Shown here piece after piece: positions 1-6,995 of a stretch of DNA of 64,000 bases; position 1 is the first letter of the stretch; each line of letters opens with the position of its first letter. This stretch comes from an uncultured Marinifilum sp. Lineage in GTDB: Bacteria > Bacteroidota > Bacteroidia > Bacteroidales > Marinifilaceae. The notes beneath the pieces were generated by a model, which saw only the letters and a program-made list of their open reading frames with translations, did not search any database and was not told the origin of the DNA. The DNA lies in assembly GCF_963677195.1 (NCBI RefSeq), contig NZ_OY781918.1, forward strand, positions 2,220,923-2,284,922, in the 5' to 3' direction. The translations under genes and the position numbers were made by a program.

Positions 1-1512
1 TCTATTGCTGTAAACTCTCACCAATGGTGTAGAGAATGTGTGCCAAATATTTTAGGAGAACAAAAAGAAATTCCTAAAGATATGCTTCATTGGTGGATTC
101 GTAAATTTGAAAATCAGGAGCAAATTTATATTTCGTCCTTAGCTGACTTGCCAAAGGAGGCATTCTTTTCAGCCGATTTTGATATACAGAAACAAGAGCA
201 ATCGGGATTATATTTGCCAATTTATTATCAAGAACAATTATTCGGTTTTATAGGTTTTGAAGTATTGCAGGCTAATACAAGTTTGAATAAAAGCGATTTT
301 TATCTTCTTTATACTTTCGCTGATTTATTAGCTGGTGTATTTTATCGCAGAAACTTTGAAGAAAAATTAATAATTGCAAAAGAAAAGGCCGAAGAAAGTG
401 ATCGTTTAAAATCTACTTTTTTAGCTTCAATGTCTCATGAGTTAAGAACGCCATTAAATGCAATTATTGGTTTTAGTAGTTTGGTAGATCAAAATACTGA
501 AAGTAAAAGTTATAAAAAATGGAGTAGAATTATTAATTCAAGTGGAAAGCACCTTCTAAATATTATCGAATCTATTTTTGATGTGTCTTTATTGCAGGCA
601 AAAGAAGCTCGGCTGGAGAATGTTGAATTTTCTTTATCTGAGTTTTTCTTAACTCTTCAGCAATATTTAAAGTCACAATTTAAAAAGCATAATAAAGCAA
701 ATCTTGCTATTCAGATGTTTAGTTATGCTAATTCTGAAGTATTTATTAAAGCTGATAAAACCAAGTTGATGCAGCTTATTACAAATTTTCTTAATAATGC
801 AATTAAGTATACTGAGCAGGGAACAATTGAGTATGGTTATAGGGTTGAGGGAAATAATGTTGTGTTCAGTGTATCTGATACTGGAATTGGTATAAAAGAT
901 GAACATCGACATGTAATTTTTGATGTGTTTAGGCAAATTGAAGATTCATTGGTTTCTATTCAATCAGGAGTAGGTTTAGGTTTGGCAATTTGTAAAGAAA
1001 TTTCCGATTTGATGAATGGAGAAATTTGGTTAGAATCGGAGGAAGGCAAAGGATCAACTTTCTTTTTTAAATTATTTGATGTAGTTGTAAACAAACAGGA
1101 AAAGCTCAGAGAATCGAAAGTGAAACCTCCAGGATTAAGTGGAAAAACTATTTTAGTGGTTGAGGATGTTGAATACAATTATTTATTAATAAATGAGATG
1201 CTTAGTTTAACTTCGGCTAAAGTAATTTGGGCAAAAAATGGAAAAGAGAGTATTCGTATGGTTAATTCCGAATCATCAATCGAATTAATATTAATGGATA
1301 TAAAAATGCCATTAATGGATGGTTATGAGGCTTCTCGTAGAATATTAAATCTTAAACCAGATATTCCAATTATTGCACAAATAGCCTATGCTCTTGCGAG
1401 TGATAAAAAACAAATAATTGAAGCCGGATTTATCGATTATATTCCGAAGCCTATTAACGAAACATTGTTGTATGAATTACTTAAGCGTTACTTGCTTCAA
1501 AAATCGGCCTAG
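1..1512 (+). CDS. Hybrid sensor histidine kinase/response regulator, 5'-truncated by window edge
   Basis: A two-component hybrid kinase that would autophosphorylate and pass phosphate to its own receiver. The frame is open to base 1 (in-frame residues SIAVNSHQWCREC precede the GTG at 40), so the true start lies outside the window and GTG 40 is probably internal. Counting from GTG 40, domains in order are: a GAF-like sensory region (about 1-105), a short coiled linker, HisKA with phospho-accepting His133 in SHELRTPLNAIIGF, HATPase with N box (NFLNNAIKYT) and G boxes (DTGIGI, GVGLGLAI), and a C-terminal receiver from about 370 with acidic pair ED, phospho-acceptor Asp420 (LMDIKMP) and Lys in YIPKPI. 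The conserved receiver Thr is Ile448. No transmembrane segment is visible in the part present. Its stimulus cannot be judged. Confidence 0.93.
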   Translation, partial: SIAVNSHQWCRECVPNILGEQKEIPKDMLHWWIRKFENQEQIYISSLADLPKEAFFSADFDIQKQEQSGLYLPIYYQEQLFGFIGFEVLQANTSLNKSDFYLLYTFADLLAGVFYRRNFEEKLIIAKEKAEESDRLKSTFLASMSHELRTPLNAIIGFSSLVDQNTESKSYKKWSRIINSSGKHLLNIIESIFDVSLLQAKEARLENVEFSLSEFFLTLQQYLKSQFKKHNKANLAIQMFSYANSEVFIKADKTKLMQLITNFLNNAIKYTEQGTIEYGYRVEGNNVVFSVSDTGIGIKDEHRHVIFDVFRQIEDSLVSIQSGVGLGLAICKEISDLMNGEIWLESEEGKGSTFFFKLFDVVVNKQEKLRESKVKPPGLSGKTILVVEDVEYNYLLINEMLSLTSAKVIWAKNGKESIRMVNSESSIELILMDIKMPLMDGYEASRRILNLKPDIPIIAQIAYALASDKKQIIEAGFIDYIPKPINETLLYELLKRYLLQKSA

Positions 1513-1585
1513 TTTACTTTATAAAAGAAAAAATAATCGGGAATAAGTTTGTTGCTAATAAAAGTTTGAATATCAGTTTATGAAT

Positions 1586-1618
1586 GATTGATAATATCAA
1601 TTTTTTTGTTCAGTTTTG
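1586..1618 (+). promoter_or_regulatory. Predicted Bacteroidota-type promoter of the lipoprotein gene
   Basis: A TTG (-33-like) at 1588-1590 and CAGTTTTG at 1611-1618 (7 of 8 matches to the Bacteroidota -7 consensus TAnnTTTG) are separated by 20 bp. Transcription would begin at about 1622, essentially at the ATG at 1621, so the mRNA may be leaderless. Pattern match only. Confidence 0.4.
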
Positions 1619-1620
1619 TG

Positions 1621-2565
1621 ATGGATATAAAAATAGAAAACGTGAAAAAACTGATCCTATTTAGTTTGTTGGCATTGCAATTTTGTTTTGCTTCTTGTAA
1701 GCATGGCTCTCGTAATTCAAATTCCGAAGCAGATACCGGAGTGGAGTTTATGACTAAAAAAATATTTGCCTATCAACCAGTTCTAATAAGCAATTCTTTA
1801 TCCGAAAAGGTAGACGAACAATCTGGAATGATCTGGTATGATGAGTTGTTTTGGGTGAATAATGATAGTGGTTGTGAGCCCGAATTGTATGCTTATAATA
1901 AATCGGGAGAGCTAAAAAAAACGGTACGTCTTAAAAATATTAACAATGCTGATTGGGAAGATTTAGCCGACGATTCAGAATATTTTTACATTGGTGAGTT
2001 TGGAAACAATTACGGACGAAGAAAAGACTTAAGGGTATTGCGAGTTGCAAAATCAGATATAAAGGGAGAGCAAAATATAGAGCTTACTGCCGATGTTTTA
2101 ACATTTGAGTGGGGCGATCAGAATAATTTTAAGAAACGTAAACACAATCATGATTTTGATTGCGAAGCATTTTTTTCCTTTAAAGATTCCTTGTATTTAT
2201 TCACAAAAAATTGGGCTAACTATAAAACCCGAATGTATGTAATGTCAAAAACAAAAGGACATCATAAGCTAATGCCTAAAGCAGAATTTAATACAGGATT
2301 TATGGTAACTGGAGCCGATATTTCTTCCGATGGAAAACAGGTTTCATTAATAGGTTATAAAGATTTTAAAACCTACATGTATTTGCTGACAGATTATAAG
2401 GGAACCGATTTTTTTAAGGGAAAAAAAATATTTGTAGATATGAGCCCTTTAGGAGGAGCCCAAACTGAGGGGATTGTTTATGGCGAAAACGACTCTCTTT
2501 TTATCTGCACAGAGAAAACCAAGCAGCCACAAAGTATTTATAGAGTGGATTATGAGCTATGGTGA
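1621..2565 (+). CDS. Lipoprotein, probable beta-propeller
   Basis: A 314-residue protein of unrecognised function. ATG 1621 is preferred over the in-frame TTG at 1588, because it gives a compact lipoprotein signal peptide (charged start, hydrophobic core, lipobox FASC) and because the TTG coincides with a predicted -33 promoter box. The mature part is rich in short beta-strand patterns with repeated YxYN/DxxE motifs (NNDSGCEPELYAYNKSGE, NADWEDLADD, YIGEFGNNYGRRKDLRV), which suggests a propeller-like periplasmic or outer-membrane-anchored protein. It stands alone between a sensor kinase and queE. A phytase/esterase-like propeller is possible but not shown. Confidence 0.75.
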   Translation: MDIKIENVKKLILFSLLALQFCFASCKHGSRNSNSEADTGVEFMTKKIFAYQPVLISNSLSEKVDEQSGMIWYDELFWVNNDSGCEPELYAYNKSGELKKTVRLKNINNADWEDLADDSEYFYIGEFGNNYGRRKDLRVLRVAKSDIKGEQNIELTADVLTFEWGDQNNFKKRKHNHDFDCEAFFSFKDSLYLFTKNWANYKTRMYVMSKTKGHHKLMPKAEFNTGFMVTGADISSDGKQVSLIGYKDFKTYMYLLTDYKGTDFFKGKKIFVDMSPLGGAQTEGIVYGENDSLFICTEKTKQPQSIYRVDYELW

Positions 2566-2654
2566 AATTAATTTTTACTATAAATCTTTTGCTTTTCTAA
2601 GTTTTTTGAGATGTTTGACTCTCAAGAATCATTTTAAATAATCTTGCCCTTTGA

Positions 2655-2685
2655 TTTTGAAATCCTTAAAAAGCGTGTAATTTTG
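2655..2685 (+). promoter_or_regulatory. Predicted promoter of queE
   Basis: TAATTTTG at 2678-2685 matches the Bacteroidota -7 element TAnnTTTG exactly, and a TTG at 2657-2659 sits 18 bp upstream as a -33-like box. This gives a transcript starting near 2690, with about 35 nt of leader before the TTG start of queE. Confidence 0.5.
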
Positions 2686-2724
2686 TAGCCCAGTTTACTG
2701 AGCAACCAAAAATTAGGTTTTTAA

Positions 2725-3378
2725 TTGGTTAAGAAGAACGATTTGAAAGACAAGTACAAAGAAATATTCGATAAAGGAACAGATTTACCTCTTGTTGAGG
2801 ATTTCTATACCATTCAGGGTGAGGGATATCATACGGGCAAGCCGGCTTACTTCATAAGGATTGGAGGTTGCGACATAGGTTGTCGTTGGTGCGATAGTAA
2901 AATTTCTTGGAATCCGGCAGAGCACCGTTTAATTTCGGTCGAAGAAGTGGTTCGTAAAGCAGTTGAATCTCCAGCTAAGTCTGTTGTGGTTACAGGAGGA
3001 GAGCCATCCTTGTATAATTTAGAGCCTTTGTGTACTGAATTAAAGAAGCATAATATTGAGAATTTCTTGGAAACTTCAGGTGCTTACGAAATAAGTGGAG
3101 AGTGGGATTGGATTTGTTTGTCGCCAAAGCGTAACAAATTGCCAGTACCATCTTCCTATCAAAAAGCAAATGAGTTGAAGGTGATTATTTACGATCTGGA
3201 AAAAGATTTTGAATGGGCCGAGGAGTTATCGAAAAATGTAGGAGATGATTGTTTATTATATTTACAATCGGAGTGGAGTAGGTATGTTCATAATGTTAAG
3301 CCTATTGTAGAATTTGTGAAAAATAATCCGAAGTGGAATATTTCATTGCAAGCTCATAAGTTTATGAGAATTCCATAA
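2725..3378 (+). CDS. queE: 7-carboxy-7-deazaguanine synthase (radical SAM)
   Basis: Converts 6-carboxytetrahydropterin to 7-carboxy-7-deazaguanine, a ring-contraction step of queuosine/preQ0 synthesis. At 217 residues it has the usual length. The radical-SAM cluster motif is CDIGCRWC (Cys49, Cys53, Cys56), preceded by the substrate-binding motif FYTIQGEGYHTGKPAYFIR and followed by VVVTGGEPSLY, typical of the SAM-binding GGE loop. The gene must use a non-ATG start: an in-frame TAA ends at 2724 directly before TTG 2725, and no ATG occurs in the first 200 codons. TTG 2725 is taken because it gives the full family N-terminus. No other queuosine gene is nearby; the gene is monocistronic. Confidence 0.93.
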   Translation: MVKKNDLKDKYKEIFDKGTDLPLVEDFYTIQGEGYHTGKPAYFIRIGGCDIGCRWCDSKISWNPAEHRLISVEEVVRKAVESPAKSVVVTGGEPSLYNLEPLCTELKKHNIENFLETSGAYEISGEWDWICLSPKRNKLPVPSSYQKANELKVIIYDLEKDFEWAEELSKNVGDDCLLYLQSEWSRYVHNVKPIVEFVKNNPKWNISLQAHKFMRIP

Positions 3379-3399
3379 ACTTTTTAAAATATATACAGC

Positions 3400-3435
3400 A
3401 AGAAAGGGCGTTCAAAATTTTGAATGCCCTTTCTT
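3400..3435. terminator. Bidirectional terminator between queE and the porin-like gene
   Basis: A near-perfect hairpin: AAGAAAGGGCGTTCAAAA (3400-3417) pairs with 3418-3435, with one G-T wobble and the innermost bases forming the loop. It is purine-rich on one side and T/C-rich on the other, so it can end both convergent transcripts. Confidence 0.75.
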
Positions 3436-3477
3436 CTTCCTAAACTAATAACTAATCAATTGGTAAGATTATTGCAA

Positions 3478-4218
3478 TTAAAATGAAACTCCAAAAACTA
3501 GAAATAAATTCTCGGCCATTGGGTTAGCAACAACAGAGGCCGATAGTGGTAATGAGAATTTTTCCGTAATAGCAACTTCTTTTGATGCAGAAAATCCCAT
3601 ATTAACAAAACCTGCTGTGTCGCCATAAAATCCCGATTCTCCTTTTTCTTCGTCCGCATCAATGGGTGTAAAACCTGCGAATATATCTATGTCAATCTCC
3701 TTATAAGTAAAGCTATGTCCAAGTTCTATGTATAATGAATACTGTTGGTCGCCATTGGCATCTTGGTCGGCGCCCCAAAAATTCATTGCTGCCATTATGC
3801 TTATAGGAAATTTTTCGCTACCATTAAAAGCTAATGTTCCTTCTAATATATGTCCTGTTGATGATTTTTTGAAGTCAAAATAACTATTATTCGTGGCTAT
3901 TTCATCTGTGGGGAAAAAATAATCTGTAATAGTAGCTGTGAATAAGTCGTCGGCAAAGGTGTAAGATGCGTAAAGATCTGCTTCTGCTCCGTCAGAGCCA
4001 TCTTGTGCATACGATCCCCAAGCACCAATAGCAAATCCTCCTTTGCTGTATTCAACTCCAGGCTGAATTACAGGGCCGGTCGAAAATTGAGTTCCTCTCC
4101 ATACATATCTGCTCATTAAATCTGCTCCGAATGATATTTCGCCTTCTTGCGCTGATGCATTTCCAGCTAACAAAATCATTCCAATAAATAATGTGATTAA
4201 TTTTCTTGCGTTCAACAT
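3478..4218 (-). CDS. Putative outer-membrane porin, TorF/Gcw_chp-like
   Basis: A 246-residue secreted protein with a clear type I signal peptide (MLNARKLITLFIGMILLAG, cleavage after NASAQ). The mature part opens with GADLMSRYVWRGTQFS, the signature I associate with the Gcw_chp/TorF family of small putative porins. It continues as alternating amphipathic strands (ASYTFADDLFTATITDYFF and similar) and ends in Phe, as beta-barrel proteins usually do. Substrate unknown. It is divergent from rubrerythrin across a 514-bp spacer containing a strong hairpin (4302-4329) that would lie in its 5' leader or act as an operator. Confidence 0.75.
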   Translation of the reverse strand: MLNARKLITLFIGMILLAGNASAQEGEISFGADLMSRYVWRGTQFSTGPVIQPGVEYSKGGFAIGAWGSYAQDGSDGAEADLYASYTFADDLFTATITDYFFPTDEIATNNSYFDFKKSSTGHILEGTLAFNGSEKFPISIMAAMNFWGADQDANGDQQYSLYIELGHSFTYKEIDIDIFAGFTPIDADEEKGESGFYGDTAGFVNMGFSASKEVAITEKFSLPLSASVVANPMAENLFLVFGVSF

Positions 4219-4301
4219 AGTAATAGATTTTTGGATTAATAAATTAAGGTTAATACTTATATCTGTAAATTGTGGTTTGCCTTTTTTTTTGTTTTAATAA
4301 C

Positions 4302-4329
4302 ACCTACCCCCATTTGAAAGGGGGTAGGT
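4302..4329. repeat. Perfect 10-bp inverted repeat in the divergent porin/rubrerythrin spacer
   Basis: ACCTACCCCC (4302-4311) and GGGGGTAGGT (4320-4329) are perfect inverted copies around ATTTGAAA. No T-run follows on either strand, so a terminator is unlikely. It lies 84 bp upstream of the minus-strand porin-like gene and is a candidate operator or 5'-leader hairpin. Confidence 0.7.
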
Positions 4330-4424
4330 ATTTGCATGAATCAACTAATTTCTATCCTAACCCTAATAATTATGGGCTTGCCTTGTCAAAAGTATAAAAA
4401 TAATTCAAATAAACACCTTTTTGT

Positions 4425-4500
4425 GGGGGTGTACTTAAAAAAATACACATTTTTTCAACGCAAAGGTTTTAATTAGGGGGTGTCTCAATAAAAAATACAC
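4425..4500. repeat. Two imperfect direct repeats upstream of rubrerythrin
   Basis: GGGGGTGT...TACAC occurs at 4425-4448 and again at 4476-4500, 51 bp apart. Each copy has an A-rich centre and its own GTGT(A)/(T)ACAC dyad. They lie about 85-160 bp upstream of the predicted rubrerythrin -7 element. They may be paired binding sites for a regulator; no regulator gene is adjacent. Confidence 0.5.
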
Positions 4501-4583
4501 TTTTAATAATATGATAAACTTAGATTGAGTAGGTTTTAATTTAAGAAAAGTGTTTATTTTTTTATTGTATAAGGGGGCTACTT

Positions 4584-4591
4584 TATTTTTG
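4584..4591 (+). promoter_or_regulatory. Predicted -7 element for rubrerythrin
   Basis: TATTTTTG matches TAnnTTTG exactly. A TTG at 4565-4567 lies only 16 bp upstream, shorter than the usual spacing, so the -33 box is uncertain. This start would leave a leader of about 135 nt. Confidence 0.35.
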
Positions 4592-4732
4592 AAGTAAATA
4601 TGTAAGAGGGGATATTTAAAATGATATTTTGTATTGAATATAAATTAATTAAAAATATTGGGAATCTGTTTTTAAATTTTGAAAATTTATAGACATTCGT
4701 ATAGGTGAAATTAAAATCAATAAATTAAAACT

Positions 4733-5311
4733 ATGAGCGAAAGTATTAAAGGTACACAGACAGAGAAAAATCTTTTGAAGTCATTTGCTGGAGAATCTCA
4801 AGCAAGAAGCAGATACACCTATTTTGCAAAACAGGCTAAGAAAGAAGGTTACGAGCAAATTTCAGCTATTTTTATGGAAACAGCAGAACAGGAAATGCAG
4901 CATGCTAAAAGATTTTTTAAATTTTTAGAGGGTGGCGAAGTTGAAATTACTGCAGCTTTTCCAGCAGGCGTAATTGGAACAACTGCAGAGAATTTAAAAG
5001 CAGCGGCCGAAGGCGAGAACGAAGAATATACTGATTTGTACCCTGAGTTTGCAAGAATTGCAGAAGAAGAAGGATTTAAGAAAATTGCAACAGCATTTAA
5101 GTTAATCTCTAAGGTAGAAAAAATGCACGAGCAAAGATATTTGAAACTTCTTGCAAATCTTAAGGCTGAGAAAGTTTTCGAATCAGAGGAAAAAGAGGAA
5201 TGGTATTGTCGTAATTGTGGATATGTACATGAAGGAACTAAAGCTCCTAAAATGTGTCCTGCTTGCGAGCATCCACAAGCACATTTCGAAAAGAAAGCTA
5301 CAAATTATTAG
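4733..5311 (+). CDS. rbr: Rubrerythrin
   Basis: A peroxide-reducing non-haem iron protein protecting anaerobes and microaerophiles. The 192-residue protein has the two expected parts. A ferritin-like four-helix diiron domain (about 1-145) carries paired glutamate/ExxH motifs (AGESQARSRYTYFA, ETAEQEMQHAKRF, EEEGFKKIATAF, KVEKMHEQRY). A C-terminal rubredoxin-like domain has CRNCGY and CPACEHP as the two Fe-binding CxxC pairs. All ligands appear intact. The gene is monocistronic, preceded by a long AT-rich spacer with two direct repeats and followed by a strong terminator. The electron donor is not encoded nearby. Peroxide-responsive control would be typical but is only inferred. Confidence 0.96.
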   Translation: MSESIKGTQTEKNLLKSFAGESQARSRYTYFAKQAKKEGYEQISAIFMETAEQEMQHAKRFFKFLEGGEVEITAAFPAGVIGTTAENLKAAAEGENEEYTDLYPEFARIAEEEGFKKIATAFKLISKVEKMHEQRYLKLLANLKAEKVFESEEKEEWYCRNCGYVHEGTKAPKMCPACEHPQAHFEKKATNY

Positions 5312-5323
5312 TTGGCAATATAT

Positions 5324-5351
5324 AAAAAAGCTTCCCCAAGGAAGCTTTTTT
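5324..5351. terminator. Bidirectional terminator between rbr and trmD
   Basis: Perfect 12-bp stem AAAAAAGCTTCC (5324-5335) / GGAAGCTTTTTT (5340-5351) with a CCAA loop. It has A-run and T-run flanks, so it serves both convergent genes. Confidence 0.9.
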
Positions 5352-5356
5352 ATATT

Positions 5357-6034
5357 TTATTCATCAAGTAAATCGGGACGAAGTTTTTTTGTTCTTAAAT
5401 AGGCCTGCTCTTCTTGCCATTTTTCAATTTTTTTATGATCTCCCGATAGTAAAATGTCAGGAACTCTCCATCCTCTAAATTCTGCAGGTCTTGTGTAAAT
5501 TGGTGGAGATAAAAGGTTATCCTGAAAAGAGTCTGTTAGTGCTGAAGTTTCATCGTTCATAGCTCCCGGAATTAAGCGAACTACACTGTCGGCTATAATA
5601 GCAGCAGCTAATTCTCCTCCTGTTAGCACAAAGTCGCCTATCGAAATTTCTTTACTGATAAAGTGATCCCTAATTCTTTGATCGATACCTTTATAGTGGC
5701 CACAAAGAATCATAATGTTTTCTTTTAAGGATAAGGTGTTAGCTGTTTTTTGATCATATTGATCACCATCGGGTGTTGTGAAAATAATTTCATCATATTT
5801 TCTCTGCTCGCTTAGGTGTTCAATGCATTTTACCACAGGTTCAAGTCGCATAACCATTCCGGCGCCACCACTAAAAGCATAATCATCAACTTTATTGTGC
5901 TTGTCTTCCGAAAAATCACGAATGTTATGAATGTGTATTTCAACTACTCCATTATCTTTAGCTCTCTTAATTATAGAATGATTTAAAGGACTTTCCAATA
6001 ATTCGGGTACAACAGTTAGTATATCGATTCTCAT
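5357..6034 (-). CDS. trmD: tRNA (guanine-N1)-methyltransferase TrmD
   Basis: Methylates G37 at N1 in tRNAs reading CNN/CGG-type codons, preventing frameshifting. 225 residues, normal length for the SPOUT-class TrmD. Diagnostic motifs are the N-terminal [13 protein letters not shown], the AdoMet trefoil-knot stretch [13 protein letters not shown] and [14 protein letters not shown], the catalytic-loop [10 protein letters not shown] near residue 55, and [10 protein letters not shown]. Start at ATG 6034 fits the family. In many bacteria trmD is with rpsP-rimM-rplS; here it is alone, convergent with rubrerythrin. Confidence 0.97.
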   Translation of the reverse strand: MRIDILTVVPELLESPLNHSIIKRAKDNGVVEIHIHNIRDFSEDKHNKVDDYAFSGGAGMVMRLEPVVKCIEHLSEQRKYDEIIFTTPDGDQYDQKTANTLSLKENIMILCGHYKGIDQRIRDHFISKEISIGDFVLTGGELAAAIIADSVVRLIPGAMNDETSALTDSFQDNLLSPPIYTRPAEFRGWRVPDILLSGDHKKIEKWQEEQAYLRTKKLRPDLLDE

Positions 6035-6295
6035 TTTTCTAAATTTTCTGTAAAAGTATATAACCCATGCTTGTGTTGCAAGAAAATAAAAAAACTCATT
6101 TAAAATAGAATGTTAATGACATAAGGGCAGTTTAATGTTCGTATAAGCCGACAATGTGTCATTGATTTTTTTGTTTTACTGCCGAAAATAGACTAAAATC
6201 TTAACGGCACAGACATTGAATTATGATTTTTGAAAATAATTAAAAAATTATCGGAATCCGGAACCGAATAAATAAAGTAAAAGGAGATTAAAGTT

Positions 6296-6730
6296 ATGAC
6301 AGTTTTAAGATATTCAAGACCAAGTGATTTTTTTACAAATCAATTAATGAATCAATTATTTAGAGAAACAAAGGATAGTTTTAAGAATGCAGCAGAAAGA
6401 GATTATGGTTTTCATGTAGGAACAAATATTATTGAGGAAGAAAGCTATTACCTTATAGAAATGGCTATTCCAGGTTTATCTAAAAACGAGATTAGCCTAA
6501 AAGTAGAAGAGGGATTTTTGAAAATAACAGGAGAGAAAAAAGAAAAAAATAGCGATAGGAAATACCTAAGAAGGGAATTTGGTGTTAAAAAAGTGGAGCG
6601 CAATTTTAAATTAGCCGATACTGTGAATCAAAACAACATTTCGGCCGAAGTTAAAGATGGAATATTAAATATTATGCTTCCGAAAATGGAACAAGTAGAA
6701 CCTCAGGTTCAAAATATTGAGATAAAATAG
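6296..6730 (+). CDS. Small heat-shock protein, Hsp20/alpha-crystallin family
   Basis: An ATP-independent holdase chaperone that binds unfolding proteins. 144 residues: a short variable N-terminal arm (1-35), the alpha-crystallin beta-sandwich (about 40-135; EMAIPGLSKNEISLKVEEG and FKLADTVNQNNISAEVKDGILNIMLPK, carrying the family's GxLxIxLPK-like ending), and a brief C-terminal tail. A good Shine-Dalgarno (AAAGGAG, about 10 nt before ATG), unusual in this AT-rich genome, marks the start. Single gene ended by a hairpin at 6820-6849. Confidence 0.95.
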   Translation: MTVLRYSRPSDFFTNQLMNQLFRETKDSFKNAAERDYGFHVGTNIIEEESYYLIEMAIPGLSKNEISLKVEEGFLKITGEKKEKNSDRKYLRREFGVKKVERNFKLADTVNQNNISAEVKDGILNIMLPKMEQVEPQVQNIEIK

Positions 6731-6819
6731 CTTATTGCATACTTTATATATTGTTATGAAATAAGTAAATTTTAATGCAAATATTAAATATTAGTATAGT
6801 TAATTAGTTTGTTTTAGTT

Positions 6820-6849
6820 AAGAGGTTTGCATATATGTGCGAACCTCTT
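6820..6849 (+). terminator. Terminator after hsp20
   Basis: Eleven-bp stem AAGAGGTTTGC (6820-6830) / GCGAACCTCTT (6839-6849), with one G-T pair and an 8-nt loop, followed by TTGTTCTT. Confidence 0.7.
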
Positions 6850-6935
6850 TGTTCTTATGTAAGAAAAACTTCAAAATCTTTGAGGTTTAGGACATAATTA
6901 GTTAAATTCGTAAGAAGGTGTTAAAAGAATTCCTT

Positions 6936-6943
6936 TAAGTTTG
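6936..6943 (+). promoter_or_regulatory. Predicted -7 element of the DUF349 gene
   Basis: TAAGTTTG matches the Bacteroidota -7 consensus TAnnTTTG exactly, 53 bp before the ATG. The -33 box is not clear. Confidence 0.4.
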
Positions 6944-6995
6944 TATTGTTAACGTGGGGTTCGTTCATTCGGTATCCTAATCTAACTCAAATTAC

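Noticed and set aside
4336..4476. 46-codon plus-strand frame with a hydrophobic start in the porin/rubrerythrin spacer
   Set aside because: It overlaps the first repeat element and ends where the second begins, has no ribosome-binding site, and its Lys/Asn-rich tail looks like translated AT-rich spacer. It could only be accepted with conservation or expression data.
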